From NCBI GenBank assembly GCA_000697665.1, contig KL197711.1:1634034-1698033 (forward strand): DNA of 64,000 bases, read 5' to 3'. The translations under genes were made by a program, and so were the position numbers. Below, piece after piece: positions 1 through 14,627 of the stretch (positions are counted from its first letter, which is position 1; every line of letters starts with the position of its first letter). A model generated the notes under the pieces. It saw nothing but the letters and a program-made list of their open reading frames with translations, was not told the DNA's origin and did not search any database. Source of the DNA: Jaapia argillacea MUCL 33604. Lineage: Eukaryota > Basidiomycota > Agaricomycetes > Jaapiales > Jaapiaceae.

Positions 1-2610
1 TCTTGGTCTTGTGCTGTGTGCCACACCAAGCCTCAAACTTTTTGTATGACTCGAAGGCTTGATCCTTGATACAAAGGAGGTAGAGTTTCGAGTAACAGGT
101 GTTGTTATTGGTGAGAGTGATGAAGTAGTGTCGACCACCGAGAGTCACGATCTTTGAAGGGCCCCACACATCGGTATGTACCTCGTCACCAAAACTCTCC
201 GAGACTGGTCCCTGACAGTCCTTGGGGACAGGCTTTCTTGTTGCCTTCACCTTGACACACGACTCACAGAACACTGGTTCACCAGTGGATGTATCCAGTG
301 AGACTCCTGTCACAAAACCCTTCTTGATAAGATGCTTCGCAATCAAAGGTGAGATGTGTCCCATACGATGGTGGAACTCCATGATGCTGATATGGTCCTC
401 AGCAACATTCGCAGACCCAACACTAGGGTCAACAGACTCATGAACAACACGGTACAGCCCCTTTGAAGACTTGGGGACTTCGCCAAGAGCCTCACCATCA
501 GGCAAGCAAATCATACACTTCCCATCTGCAAATGTCATCAAGAATCCAAGTTTGTCAAGTCGACCAACGGAGACCAGGGTATAGCCCACTTTGGGAGAGT
601 AGAGTACTTCAGTCAGCCTCAGCTTTGAGGTCGACACGCCATTTGGAACCTCAACAACCATCTCCCCCATCCTGACAGCACTGAACTTTTGCTTGTTGGC
701 AGTGGTAAAGGGTTTCAGGGGAATTTCGACAAGGTTCTCAAAGTCGTCAAGATACAGGGAGATATGGCAAGTTGAACCAGAGTCGTAAAGCTCCTTGCAA
801 GGTAAATCATCCAGTTTGTCATGAATTGCATCAACAGACACAGCTGCAGTGTGCATACCACCAGCATCTCTGACATCCAAGTCAACATCAACATACAATG
901 TCAAGTTTCCAGACACAGGACCATCATCGGAAGACCAGCCACCACTGCCAACATCATCACAGAAGTCATCTCCCACCTCTGAGAAAAGATCCTCCTCATT
1001 GTCACCATCAGTTCCGTCATCGGCCTCAGGTTTGGAGTCAGATCCAGACTCCAACCCAGGCATACTGTCAGCATCCCTGAAATTGGAGAAGTCTCCCTCG
1101 CCAACACCCTCAGCATCACCAGCCTCACTCTCAGAGTCGGTGTCTGATCCATGCCGCAAATCAGGGATAGTATCCACATCCAAATCATAACTCATAGCAT
1201 ATGTGCCATCAGAGTCAGAGTTGTCGACAGCATTTGCAGCTCCACGCTCGGCCTTCCCATCAACTTTGGGTTTGCCCTTTGATGATGACAACAATGGTTT
1301 CTTCGGACAAGCATGGCAAAAGTGACCTTTTTCGTGACAGTTCCAACAGGCCCCTTTTGGCTTGGCCTTCTCACCTCCACCTCTGCCTCCACTCCCTCTA
1401 CCCTTCCACAGCTGGACAGACAAGGCTTTGTTGTCATCAGCCTTCGACTTCCCAGCACAATGTGCATGCTTGGCCTTCTGACGGTCAGCCTCCTCCGAGA
1501 TCACACTGATCAAGAACTCAGGATCAATCTTCTTGGGTAGAGGTGGCAGTATAGAGGGGTTTGCAGCCAACATAATTGAGTACTGATGTTGGGCTGATGT
1601 ACGAGCAGCAGCGAGCTGTGCAGCAGCAAAGTTGGACATATAATCGGGTAAGGAGTGAATGACCATGGAACACATATCCTCGTCGCTGATATCAACTCCC
1701 ATACCACCCAGACGAGCTTGTTCAGAAACAAGCTTATCCAAGAAGGTCCGGACGTCGCCCTTATCAGGGCACTTGCTCTCCAAGAAGTGAGTACAAGCAT
1801 TTGTCAACGCATACTCCCCCTTCTTAGTGAACTCATCACAAATCAAGGACCACCATTTGGCAACAGAGGTTTTGCTGTGAATCTTCATCAACGTATGGTC
1901 GTGGATCTTCTGGGTGAGTAGGTAACATGCGGTAGCTTCGTTCTTCTTCCAAGTGGCAATCTCAGCTTGCTGGGTTGGGTTAATGGTGCCCGAGAACGTG
2001 GGCTCCTTGTTGGTGCCATCGAAGTGGGCCCAAAAGCCCTTGGCCTGAACTGCATCCTGGAAGCACTCAGTGAAGATGGCCCAGTTGGTACCATTGTCGT
2101 TGAGCATGGGGATGGTCAAGGGTAGGGTATCAGAAGCTTGGGTAGTCGACATTGTGAGGGGATGGTGATATGTGTGAGGGTATTACGGTGTATGAACTCT
2201 GGGGCTCAGTAACCTGTTAGAATATTATATTCGACCTTAAAGGTTCAATGAGACTCTGTACACAGACGAAGTCTATCTACAAGTACATGAGTATGATACG
2301 AGAATATTAGGGACTATGATAGGTGCTCACCAGAGGCTCATGTCAAATGAAAGACAAAAGGTGAGCCTCGGGGGATAAAAAAGCGAGCTATATATGTGAA
2401 AACTGGAATACAGTCTTGACACTGTCAAAACAAAAGGACAAACATTTGAGAAAGATACAAATGGGGAAACAAACGAAAAGATCTCGAACATAGGCCAAAT
2501 AAGGAAACAAGAGACATGGAAGGAGGACTCATACACACTTGCAACTCCAACATAACTCTGGTGTCCTCGAGGCTCATTACTTGGGTGCCATAACACAAGT
2601 AAACATAACA
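1..2610 (-). mobile_element. Ty1/copia-type LTR retrotransposon, left-truncated by the window
   Basis: Minus-strand LTR element of the Copia (Pseudoviridae-like) family, seen from its 5' LTR into the start of the integrase region; the rest lies outside the window. The polyprotein starts at about 2153. In order it shows a Gag capsid region of the UBN2 type, a CCHC zinc knuckle (CWNCHEKGHFCHAC, near 1290-1350), an acidic linker, an aspartic protease active site (DSGST, near 770-790), and a GAG-pre-integrase zinc-binding region (HHRMGH then CESC, near 240-390). The visible part looks whole and reads as one long frame by eye. Its age cannot be judged because the second LTR is not visible. Confidence 0.9.
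2215..2610 (-). repeat. 5' LTR of the copia element (396 bp)
   Basis: On the plus strand this segment starts TGTTAG and ends CATAACA, giving the TG...CA ends and the short terminal inverted repeat TGTTA/TAACA expected of an LTR. It sits just upstream of the Gag start, in the element's orientation. The bases next to its inner edge (minus strand GGTTACTGAGCCCC) are a plausible primer-binding site. Host DNA would begin at 2611 with GGTAC, a possible target duplication whose partner lies outside the window. Confidence 0.7.
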
Positions 2611-2898
2611 GGTACCCTTATGAAAGGTGATGCTGGTCCCATTAATATGGTTGACAAAATCAACACCCCTTCTTTGTTTTGGTAGCATCCTACATTTGCC
2701 TCTGGCTGGTCATTTCTGATGGCGAACACTATAGGCCAGCTGCTTCACTTAATCTCACAACCCTGAGTCCACCTAAAAAAAAGGATAAAACAATTCACAA
2801 ATACTTAAAATATAAAAATAAGTGCCAATTAAGTACTTACATATGGGGACATTCCAGAAAACTCATCAAACCTCCTGAAAAAAGGATAAAATCAATCT

Positions 2899-3006
2899 AG
2901 CCCACCGCGAGGGTCGAACTCGCAGCCTTCAGATGCCCAAGTATGCGGGTTTGACCCCGCGTACTCCTTAAAAGTCTGACGCTCTGGCCAATTGAGCTAG
3001 GCGGGC
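2899..3006 (-). tRNA. tRNA-Lys(UUU) with a 34-nt intron
   Basis: All four arms fold. The acceptor is GCCCGCC with GGTGGGC, the D stem GCTC/GAGC, the anticodon stem TCAGA/TCTGA, and the T stem GCGAG/CTCGC with loop TTCGACC. The anticodon loop CTTTTAA reads UUU (Lys). The intron (2935-2968) lies after position 37, the canonical place, and contains a GCGGGGTCAAACCCGC hairpin. The mature length is 74 nt. A T-rich Pol III terminator follows on the minus strand (2877-2893). The discriminator base reads U, which is unusual for Lys tRNA and should be checked. Confidence 0.93.
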
Positions 3007-3425
3007 ATGATTTTGATTGCCAGAGGTGCCATATATTCCCGGCAGCCCCAAAAAGATGCGCGCGAGGTCGTCTCGCAAACGACCCTCATCACGGAGACAG
3101 CTAAGAGACAATATATGGGGACTTGGACTGGGAGGATGCAGTGAGGTCGTGATTTGTTTTGAAGGCGGACGTGGCTGGCTTCTGCACATGGAATAGAGAA
3201 GGCAAGCACGACTCTGATCGAGTGTTACGCGTCAGGTCGCCTGGGGCCCGGTTGTGAAACTGGGATTGACAGCGTACCATTAATATCGCGACAGTGAGCC
3301 TGGGGACCGTCGCGGTAGAATGCACGGAAGTCCAAACATAGACAGCCAGATTATCATGAGCACTATGCATATATGACGGATCAACTTCGCTACACTCACC
3401 GGTGAACTGGGATGCCGACGTCGAT

Positions 3426-3441
3426 GTGGGGAGCTGTGGGG
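3426..3441 (+). promoter_or_regulatory. paired CreA/Mig1-like GTGGGG boxes
   Basis: Two GTGGGG hexamers at 3426-3431 and 3436-3441 match the SYGGRG consensus bound by fungal carbon catabolite repressors (CreA/Cre1/Mig1). They sit about 490 bp upstream of the glucoamylase start. Paired sites are what CreA usually needs. A regulatory role is inferred from motif and context only. Confidence 0.4.
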
Positions 3442-3874
3442 AGGTCTGATCAGCAACCATCGAACTTCCCAGCCCACATCCACCTGAAAACTCTTGTGCT
3501 CATCGTGCTTCTCGAGCTAGAAAACGGAGCTTGCGACGATAATATTCCCAGTCTGGGAGCAGGCACAAAGAGGCCACGGGGGTAACAAGGCGGTAGTGGT
3601 GGCGGTAGAGATCTTCCGGAGTCGCAGCCACTGGAATTTTGTCCTGTCAATGTGACTCTACCATCACCTTCCAATCCTGCTCGTTCCTGCCTGCATTCCC
3701 ACTATTCTCCTGAATGGAAGGCGTGGCATATTGGCTTGACATTCCAAATATGCCTACATGGATCCCGGAACTGGCGCGTGCATACCCGTCCGCCTGATAC
3801 CCCTTTCACACCACCCTACACTCCGAAGTTCAGTGCGAACGACGTAGCACATGTAACGTCTTCCAGTCGACAAC

Positions 3875-3882
3875 TATAAATA
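3875..3882 (+). promoter_or_regulatory. TATA box of the glucoamylase gene
   Basis: TATAAATA lies 45 bp before the chosen start codon at 3927. This would put the transcription start near 3905. The ATG at 3882, which overlaps the box, is therefore unlikely to be the start. Confidence 0.6.
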
Positions 3883-3926
3883 TGGAGGCGTTTCAAGATT
3901 GTGTCTCAGCAATATCGACGGTCAGT

Positions 3927-5968
<2,042 letters not shown>

Positions 5969-6209
5969 TTCCCGCAGTTGGACGCTGAATGTTGGAGGTG
6001 ATCGTGTCGGTGAACGTGACTCCCGATCACATGTATTACCGATTTACAATGAACTTGCGTATTGAAATGGTGTTTGGCAGAGGGCTTTTTTACATGCAGG
6101 CGCATGCAAGCTGGCCCACTTCGCAGCGTGTTACAGTACAATACAAAAATGAACAGATTAAAGGTACATCCAAGAATCATGAAGAAACGTCGCGTATACA
6201 TAAAGGTCG

Positions 6210-8676
6210 CTATACAGGGAGGTTTTTGTTTGCCTTGAACTTGAAGCGATGCTCCACACTGTACTTCCTTGGATTTGGTTGATTGAAGACCTCGTCGATC
6301 TCTTCGAGAGTTAGACCCTTCGTCTCCACAGCGAAGATGTAGACAATGACGACCTCAAATACATCCCACACCAAAAAGATCACGTAGACTGGGAGAGGGT
6401 TAAAGGTCAATATCAATCTCCCATGTGCCATGTAGGGACGTTCGTACCTTTCCACCCCAATTTTTGCAATGCCACAGGCAAACTATTACAAACAGGAACC
6501 GTTTAGCGAGTGTCGTAGACGAGAAAGATAAGGAGACAAACCCGAATGTATTGATGCACGACGAAGCTTGTGCGACCAGATTATAGAAAGCCAGTCCCTT
6601 TGCCCTGGCTTCGTACGCAAGGCACTCCGTAGCATAGACACCTTGCCTAAAACCCTCCATTAGATCCTCCAAAGCCGTCAAGTCTTAAAGCCGACTTACA
6701 TAGGCGTCCAACCGAACGAAAACACTACCATGAATAGATAGATGAAGGAGATACCAGCATTAGCTCGCGCGGCGTTCCCGTCGTTCGTGCTCAGGAGGCC
6801 GGAGACGATGGCTAGGATGACCACCAGACCAGATGTGGAGATGAGGAGGATCCTTCGGCGACCGACTCGATCAACCACAGCTGAGCCCTATACAATGTCA
6901 AACCCTCGGTCAAATTTCGATGATGGAAAACATAGAATAATGAACTAACGGTTAAAGCGCCGATCCACGAAGTTACAGAATTTACGAAGGTGAGGGTGAG
7001 CTGCTTGTTTTGGTCCAGGATACCGGCATTCTTGAGCAAGACAGGGAGGAAGTAGGTGACCATACCGTTTCCGGATAGTTGTCCGAAAGAGCCTATGGAA
7101 ATGAATGCAGTCTTAACATGCTAAAATCCTCAGATGAAGAGAAGAAAATGAGTTACCCATAAGAATAACCATCCCTGCTCTGTATCGATCTGCGGCCGTG
7201 CGGAACAGAGACCTGAAGTCCCACCACCGCTCTAGATGAAGAGTCAAATAGTTAGACCGAAGTTAATGGTGACTCGACGAGGAAAAAAGCACGTACTGTC
7301 ACTTCCATCGATGGCGATTTTCTCTTCAATCTCCTCGATTTCGAGCTCGACTAGAGGCGACTTAGCATCACCGGTGGACGAATGTAAGTTTGCAAGGATC
7401 TGGCGAGCTTGTTCTTGTTTTCCTCGGCTGTGGAGCCAACGGGGACTTGAACACAAGTAGAAATCAGACGATGGATTTTCTGTATATGAAGGTGGAAGAC
7501 GTACGACTCTGGCAAGAAGAACACAAATACAGCGTTCAACAGGGCAGGAACCATCTGTTTTTGAAACGTCTCAGTCGAGAATCATCTGCAATAGATGAAG
7601 ATGATACGGTACCTGAACGAACAAAGGTAGACGCCACGACCATTCGCTGGACCATCTCCCAGTTGACACGGCCATACCAGTTGCAACGAGCTGTCCAACA
7701 TAGTAGAAACTGTTCTGGAAGCCCAGGAAAAGACCTCGGGTCTGAGGGGGTGTAATTTCGCCCAGATAGGATTTGGCACCGGCGTTAGCGGTAGCAGAGC
7801 CCAGACCTATTGAAACAGATGTCATGTTAGATACGAGTGTGAAGTTGAAGGTAACAGAAGGATTCGTGTACCAGTGAGGAAACGACCCCCGATGAAGGCA
7901 CCTTTGGTCTTTGCGGTTCCAGTGATGAGTGCACCGACGCTGAGGAGAAACACGAAGGTTAGGGACTTATGGCGGAGGCGATCATAACCGAAGACTTACA
8001 TTAAAACGGCGTTACCAAAGAACATGGTGAAGCGACGGCCAAATTTATCCGGGAGGATCGCTAGAAACCAAGCAGTTAGGATGAGATGGAGCTGCTCAAT
8101 AAGACGCATCCGTACCTGAGGGAATTACACCGCTATTAATTTGAAAGGAGTCAGCTCTCCGTATCTATTCTGTCAGGCTGTAATACGCACCAGAGAGAAC
8201 CACTACACACGACATATATTAGTCAGTTTGTTGATGGTAGAAGTGGATGGACGCACATTGTGAAGATTCCGAATACAATACCAGTCTTGGCTCCAGAAGA
8301 AGACATGCCAAAGTAATGTTGATATTGCTTCATACTGTTGATGGAGGACATGACTGTGCCATCAAAACCATTGTCGCCCGAGCAGAATGAAACGACCAAG
8401 ACGATCCAGTACATCTGTCCGTTGATGGAGTTCTGTGAGAGGGGTAGCCGGCCCAATGAGAAGAGTACGTACCTGCCAGGCTCGCCAACTCCATTTCGCG
8501 ACACCGGGGTCCACAGCAAGGGCATCTGCGAGAGCGGCTTGCCGCTCCTCTGGTGTCTTCTTGATCTTGGGAGAAGCCGTAGATCCTGTTCGTTCAAGGT
8601 GTTGAACATCGTGCAGATCTCCCTTTAGACTATCTTTCCCATCAACCGGTGAGTCAAGGCGGTTCGAGTTGGCCAT
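6210..8676 (-). CDS. MFS sugar transporter (hexose/lactose permease-like)
   Basis: Proton-coupled sugar uptake carrier of the plasma membrane, Sugar_tr family, 12 helices, split by about ten short introns. The start at 8676 begins MANSNRLDSPVDG. Recognisable segments in order: QMYWIVLVVSFCSGDNGFDG (TM1), DKFGRR, GEITPPQTRGLFLGFQNSF, SWRLP, LPESPRWL, VDRVGRRRILL, YATECLAYEARAKG, and the C-terminal signature VETKGLTLEEIDEVF. It ends FKFKANKNLPV. The set fits fungal lactose permease/hexose transporter-like proteins, but the exact substrate cannot be read. It lies tail-to-tail with the glucoamylase, suggesting uptake of the sugars that enzyme releases (inference). Exon borders were not all fixed. 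Confidence 0.9.
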
Positions 8677-9524
8677 AACCAGAGAAGCGGATCAGACCAG
8701 GAAGAACGACGGGGGATGTGGTACTGACCTCCAAATGTTGAGTTTTTGACGTTCGAGCTGAACCGCTCACAACCGTTGCGGACCGCTGGGATTATGGAAA
8801 GGCGTACTAGTCCCACCAGGCGCGCTAAGTTAGTTTTCGAGCGGAGGTCACGATGGAGAGGTCATCTGGTTAGATAAAAGAAGCCTGAAACGAAGAGAGG
8901 CTAATACCCCGTGGGGTAGACGGTGTAAAAAGGTACGAGAAATCTCCGAAGCGCTCTTCGCTCACGAAACTCCTTCAGTCGCAGGGTGAAAGGTCTCCCC
9001 AATCACGACACAGGCACAATACATATAACGGAACTCGGTCAGAAGGCTGGAGACGGCACCGCGAGGGACCCATGTCCATATCAGAGTTTACGGAACTACG
9101 CTCGGGAGAGGAGCCCGTCAATCTAACCCCACAACCGTGTCGTTGCTGCAGTTGGCACGTGTAGCAGACCGTCGGTATGGCGGAGCAGTGAAAGATGTAT
9201 AGCCATGCGTATAGTGACTGTAGCAGTGACCGGACTCTTGCGATGCCATTCATGGAGGCGATAAGAGTGGGAATGGGCTTAGTGCCATGATTGCTATCGC
9301 CTTTTCATAACGCCAAACCTGTCTCTCCTCCAATTTTGGATGATTTTCCATGCTGGAGGAGAAGGACAAAGAGTAACGCCACAAGATAGCTTGTTATTGT
9401 TTGGCTACCATTTCACAATGTGACCAAACGCGTCGGTCACGAGTTACGCGACGGAAGAGACTTAATCACCTCCGCTCAGGTCTCTTCCTCTTGCCTCGAC
9501 CACATCCTACTTTTGCTAAGGACC
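8677..9524. other. intergenic: shared upstream region of transporter and SMC6
   Basis: Divergent promoter region. It holds an inverted repeat TACCCC-GT-GGGGTA (8905-8918) that includes a GTGGGG CreA-like box. No open frame here looks like a protein. Confidence 0.55.
8905..8918. promoter_or_regulatory. inverted repeat TACCCC-GT-GGGGTA upstream of the sugar transporter
   Basis: Six-base perfect arms with a 2-nt spacer lie about 230 bp before the transporter start. The site contains GTGGGG (a CreA/Mig1 match) and CCCC/GGGG halves like those bound by zinc finger activators. The function is inferred from position. Confidence 0.35.
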
Positions 9525-12500
9525 ATGGCAAAACGCCCTGTTGCGCCAGAAAGCGACGCAGAGCCAGACTCTGTACCCAATACTCCTGCTTCGAAGCGCG
9601 CGAGAACTCAAGATCCTAGCGCCGAACCGTCCCAGAGAGGCTCAAAGCGTAGCCAACCGAAGGGGAAAGGTAAGGTGCGAAAACAGGATGAAGACGACAT
9701 CGATCTTGCTGGGAGTGACGACGCCGAAGTGCCCGAGGTGAAGGACGAAGAAGATGAAGAAGAGGTCAGGAAGTTTGAAGAGGAGCAGGAAGAGGCCATT
9801 CGGGCTTCCTTGGAAGCGAAGAGCAAGACTGTTGGCGTGTGTATCGCTTTGCAGTTCTCTCCTCTTGTCGGACTGACAGATTACCGTGGTTTATTAGGGT
9901 GTCGCAGAGATGGGCATCATAGAATCAATTCAAATGTTCGAGTTTATGTGCCACAAGTATCTGACGTTCACCTTTGGCCCGCAAGTCAACTTCATCATTG
10001 GTATGTCTTCTTCCTTCTCCATCCTTGAGACGGTTTACTAATACTGTACCGTTTTCATCGTTCCAGGCCATAATGGAAGTCAGTCCCCATAATAATCTCC
10101 GTAACTCCGTACCGTCGCTCACCAGTAGTGAATTAGGTGGGAAAAGTGCTGTCCTCTCAGCCATTACCGTCGCCCTCGGAGGTAAAGCGAATTCAACTGG
10201 AAGGGGAAGCGGGTTGAAGTCGTTCATCCGTGAAGGTCAACCGTACGTCCCCCTCCCAAATCTGTATCCTTTTCCAAGTTTCGCTCACCTTTCCCCTTCA
10301 GTGCAGCAGAAGTCATCATTACCCTCAAGAACCAAGGCGAAGAAGCATACAAACCCCAGATCTATGGCAAATCTATCGTTATTTCTCGTCGCTTCACCAA
10401 GGAAGGAAGCTCGTCCTATAGGATTATGAGTAAGGATAATAAGTTGGTGTCGACGAAGCGAGAGGAGTTGGCGAATATCTGTGATCATATGAATATTCAA
10501 GTTGACAATCCTATGAATGTGTTGACTCAGGGTGAGCACCGTTTCACTTTGGGTTGCTGAGGGGTGCCTCATTCATCCGTGGTTGCGTGTAGATTCTGCT
10601 AGGTGACGCTCGGAGTACTTCGGAGTGATTTTCAGGAGTGCTGATAACTATTCTCTGCAGACAATTCTTGAGTGCATCCGCCCCGGCCGACAAATATAAA
10701 GTAAGTTCACCCCCCGTATCCCTCCTGGCCTATCACGCTAACCCAAATCCGCCATAGTTTTTCCTCAAGGGCACGCAGCTTCAACAGCTCTCCGACGAAT
10801 ATGACACCATCCTCGAAAACGTTACTCTCACAACGAAAGTCATTCACTCCAAACGAGACGCAATTGAAGACTTGAGGCAAGCGTTCAAAGATGCCAAAGA
10901 TAGGTTCGAAGAGGCTAGCAAAGCAAGGGAACAAAAGGTTAAAGTGGATGAGTTGAAGAAGGAGTTGGCTTGGAGCCACGTTAACGCTAAGGAGGATGTG
11001 AGTGTTGCTTCCTTGCTCAAGCATTTTATCCTGACGAGTATCTATGCGACTGCGCAGGAAATGAGAAGGAAGTTGGAGGAAGTGGCAAAGTTGGAGCGCA
11101 GGTTACCTCGAGTTCAGGAGAATGTCGACGCGGCTGAGGTAGGTTCTTCGTTACCCTGATCCATACCTAACGACGTTGGCCAACCTGAACCTCTCGCGAT
11201 TTCGCCTGTAGGCGCAGATCCAAGTTGCAAACGAGAAGGTCGCATTGCATGAGCAAGAGCTTCAAGACTTGGGTGACATTGACGAATTGCACGCTCAGAA
11301 GACTGTTCTCACCGACCAGATGCGCGGGAACAAGACCAAGATTCAGGAGTACAAGGTCCTGCTCCATGCATCTATGTCATCATTGTACTTCGACTGACCT
11401 TTGCAATCACAGAGTCGAGAGAAAGAACTGGACACCAGCTTCAAGGAAATCCATGCGCGTATTGCACAGCTTGACCATAATATCGACGAGGAGAAAAAGA
11501 AACTCGAAAAGAATACGCAAGCCGAAACCGAACAACGCAATCTCAAACTCGCTGACACCCAAGCCCAGCTCATCAAAGCCGATAAGGAGCTCGAAGATAT
11601 CAAGGCTCAGAAGATTGCCAAGAACGATGAGATGACCGCTGCTCGTGTCAGAGGACAAGAAGCCGAAAGAATGCGAGACGATGCCCGAAAGACGATTCAA
11701 GAATGTGAAGGGCAGGCCGCGGCCGCCGTCACTGAGAAGAAGAATAGTCTGGCAGCATTCGGTAGGAACATCAAAGGGGTGTTGGAGCAGATCAAGGCTA
11801 TGAAGTGGTTTGGGAATGTGCCAGTCGGTCCGTTTGGGATGTTTGTAAATGTGAAGGATCCGCAGAAGTGGGCAGGTGTCCTGAGGGTTCAGTTGGGAGG
11901 CGCTATGACTTCGTTTGCGATTACGGATCCCAGAGATAGACCGGCGCTGAAAAAGTTGTTGGACCAGTCGGGAAAGTGAGCTCCATCCCCATCTCGACTC
12001 TGATCGGCGTTGGACCGTGAGGCTGACATTGGCTTCAAATTTTTTCAGCCAGGGCGCTCAGATTATCATTTCCGAGTATGATATCTTCGACTATAGCGGT
12101 GGTGAACCTGGTCCCAATGTCATGACTGTACTTCGCGCCATCGAAGTGCGTCTCCTTCTTGTTCCATCACTACTTGCACTGAGTCGACGTGTTTTCTTAT
12201 AGGTGGCAGACCCCTATGTACTTCGAATCCTCATCAACCAACAGCGCATCGAGAGAACCTTGCTTGCCGAAACTCGTCTCGAGGCGGATAATCTCCTTAG
12301 TAGATTCCAAGGAGGTGGGCAAGCTTGGTCAGCTGACTTGTATAATGTTCGACAATTCGGGTAAGTTCTGTTTTAAGATACAGACGGGCTAATCGAACTC
12401 TTCGGACTGGTAGGGATGGAGGAGGTAACTCGCAAATGTTAACGAAATTGGGTGCTTCCGACTTCCGTCAGAATCTATTTACCGGGCGTAATGCGGAGGC

Positions 12501-14310
12501 ACAAGCAATGTAAGGGACCAGCTAAGTTTCGCTGGGCGTTGGTTGACAAACGATATATCAATCTTAGGCATTGGCAGAACCAAATCAGGGAAGCGAATGA
12601 GAGGCACGAACAGGCCATCACCACCCTTGACCAATGTCGACGAGCCCACCAAACTGCCAATGCAGCCCTGCAAGCCTTGACAGTAAGGCCTTTGTACTAG
12701 CGAGCGTCCCTGCCTGACTTGTTATGCATGTAGACTCAGGAGAGACAGACGCACCAGCGAGCTTCGAACCTTAGAATTGAGATGAATAGAATTCAGAGCG
12801 AGATTAACGATGATTTGCCAGCGGCTATTGCTGCCCTCCAATCTGCTAGAGAGGTATCTTTTGTTTCTTCCGGGCACCTATTTGGAGATAACTGATGTTC
12901 CCTTCATGTTGTAGGAAGCCGAAGCCGAGAAGGAGGATGTCAAAGCCAAGTTCGCCACCGTGGAGAAGACAAAGTCGGACCTTGATGCTGAGCAAAACAA
13001 ACTACTCACCGAACTTAAGCGAGTCCGGGATCTAGTGGCTGATTACGAAGAGAAGAAGGGTTCTATTCGGGTACGCTCCGTCGAGGCCATCTACGTAGGT
13101 TGCGGTATTGACGGTGCCTGCCTTAGACTAAAATCGAGGACGCGGTCACAGACCGGATGAATGCGCAAAATAGCAAGGCCCATTATTCCAAGAAATTAGA
13201 CGAGGAAAAGAAGAAAGTTGATGAAGCAAGTGCTGCAGCCGCTTTGCTCCAGGAGGAGTATGAGGTGAACAATATTCAGGTTCCACATCGTGAATTTGCT
13301 CAAGCCTTCATCTAATTAGTCCTGGAGCGAAAAGGCGGAGAGATATTGCGCACGGGTAGAAACCAAGCGCAAGGCCGAAGAGGTTCAACGTAATCTCGAC
13401 TCCGTTCAGGCAGCATTGAAGGAGAGGGAGAAGAAGTAGGTCTCGCTGCCCTTGTCCGCACATTAGCAGTCTGACGCGTGTGCAGGCATGGCGCCACTGT
13501 TGAGGAGATGACTATTCAAGTCAACAAAGCTCAAGCCGATTTGCACACCGCCGAGTCCGACCTGGCCGATGTAACTGCTCTCAACAAGGTATGAGGTATC
13601 ATTCACGGCCCTGGACCTCATCTAACGAGATTTACCCAAACCAGTCCCTCAAATCATCGCTCGTCCTCCGTCTTCAGAAGTGGCATGAATTCCGTCGTCA
13701 TATTGCCCTTCGTTGTAAGGTCGTATTCCAATACCACTTGGCCAATCGCGGATACTATGGGAAAGTCTTGTTTGATCACGGTGCAGGAACATTGCAATTG
13801 AAGGTATGTCGCTCCTTCGCTCTCTCAGATGATCGTTTTGACACCGACCCGCGCCAGGTGCAAACCGATGATCAAGCGGGGACCCAGACGCGAGACAAGG
13901 ATCCTCGATCGCTCAGTGGAGGCGAGAAGTCGTTCTCCACCATTTGCCTTCTGTTGTCTCTGTGGGAGGCGATTGGATGCCCAATCAGATGCCTTGGTGA
14001 GTTGACCTCTCCCCGAGGCAACCTGCGACTAACTTTTCCCCCTAGACGAGTTCGATGTGTTCATGGACGCCGTCAACCGACGTATCAGTATGAAGACGAT
14101 GGTAAGCAAGCTTCTATATGTCATACCCCCATGTATTCACTGGCATCACGAAATGGACAGATCGATACGGCCAACTCCTCCGACGGCAAGCAATATGTCC
14201 TCATCACGCCCCAAGACATGACTAGCGTAGCCGCTAGCCCGACAGTCCGCATTCACCGAATGTTGGATCCTGAGCGAGGTCAAAGGACTCTACCTTTCGG
14301 GGCCGCATGA
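9525..14310 (+). CDS. SMC6: SMC6, ATPase subunit of the SMC5/6 complex
   Basis: Chromosome maintenance ATPase of the nuclear SMC5/6 complex, which works in DNA repair and resolution of recombination intermediates. The start MAKRPVAPESDAEPD at 9525 leads into a basic and acidic N-terminal tail. Walker A reads GHNGSGKSAVLSAITVALGG, with an intron (about 10081-10136) inside the Ser codon. Long coiled coils follow (about 10780-11760), then a hinge region (GVLEQIKAMKWFGNVPVGPFG), the second coil, and the ABC signature RSLSGGEKSFSTICLLLSLW near 13905-13965. Walker B follows as PIRCLDEFDVFMDAVNRRIS, and the end QYVLITPQDMTSV is typical of SMC6. About 20 short introns. Gene extent is secure; internal exon borders are only partly resolved. 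Confidence 0.95.
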
Positions 14311-14627
14311 GATGTCAGGTTCTTGATTAGAAGGACCCAAGTCCGTAGATTGAAAGTTTTGGGCCGACGTACTCCTAGGTTACTCTGTACATCCTATTCC
14401 CTCTAACACAATCTTGGTATAATATAGTGGAACTCTCCGATTCTCATTTCACTTGTCGGAAACCACACGGGTCGCATCCAAAACGTTGGGGAAGAGAAAG
14501 AAGCAACTGCGATCCATTTGACGGATAATGATACAATGTGTTGTGAGAATTGAATGAACGATCGACTAAGGTGAAATGAGAGTTCGAGACAAATGGTCCT
14601 CAAATGTTCAAACAGGTCACATCCCGC
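14311..14627. other. convergent 3' flanks of SMC6 and BCKDHA
   Basis: About 317 bp between two convergent stop codons. I see only probable 3' untranslated sequence. Confidence 0.6.

Larger units (their letters stand above)
3007..3926. other. intergenic region: tRNA 5' flank and glucoamylase promoter
   Basis: I see no convincing gene here. The right part is the glucoamylase promoter, with paired GTGGGG boxes (3426-3441) and a TATA box (3875-3882). Open frames on the minus strand show no recognisable protein features. Confidence 0.6.
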
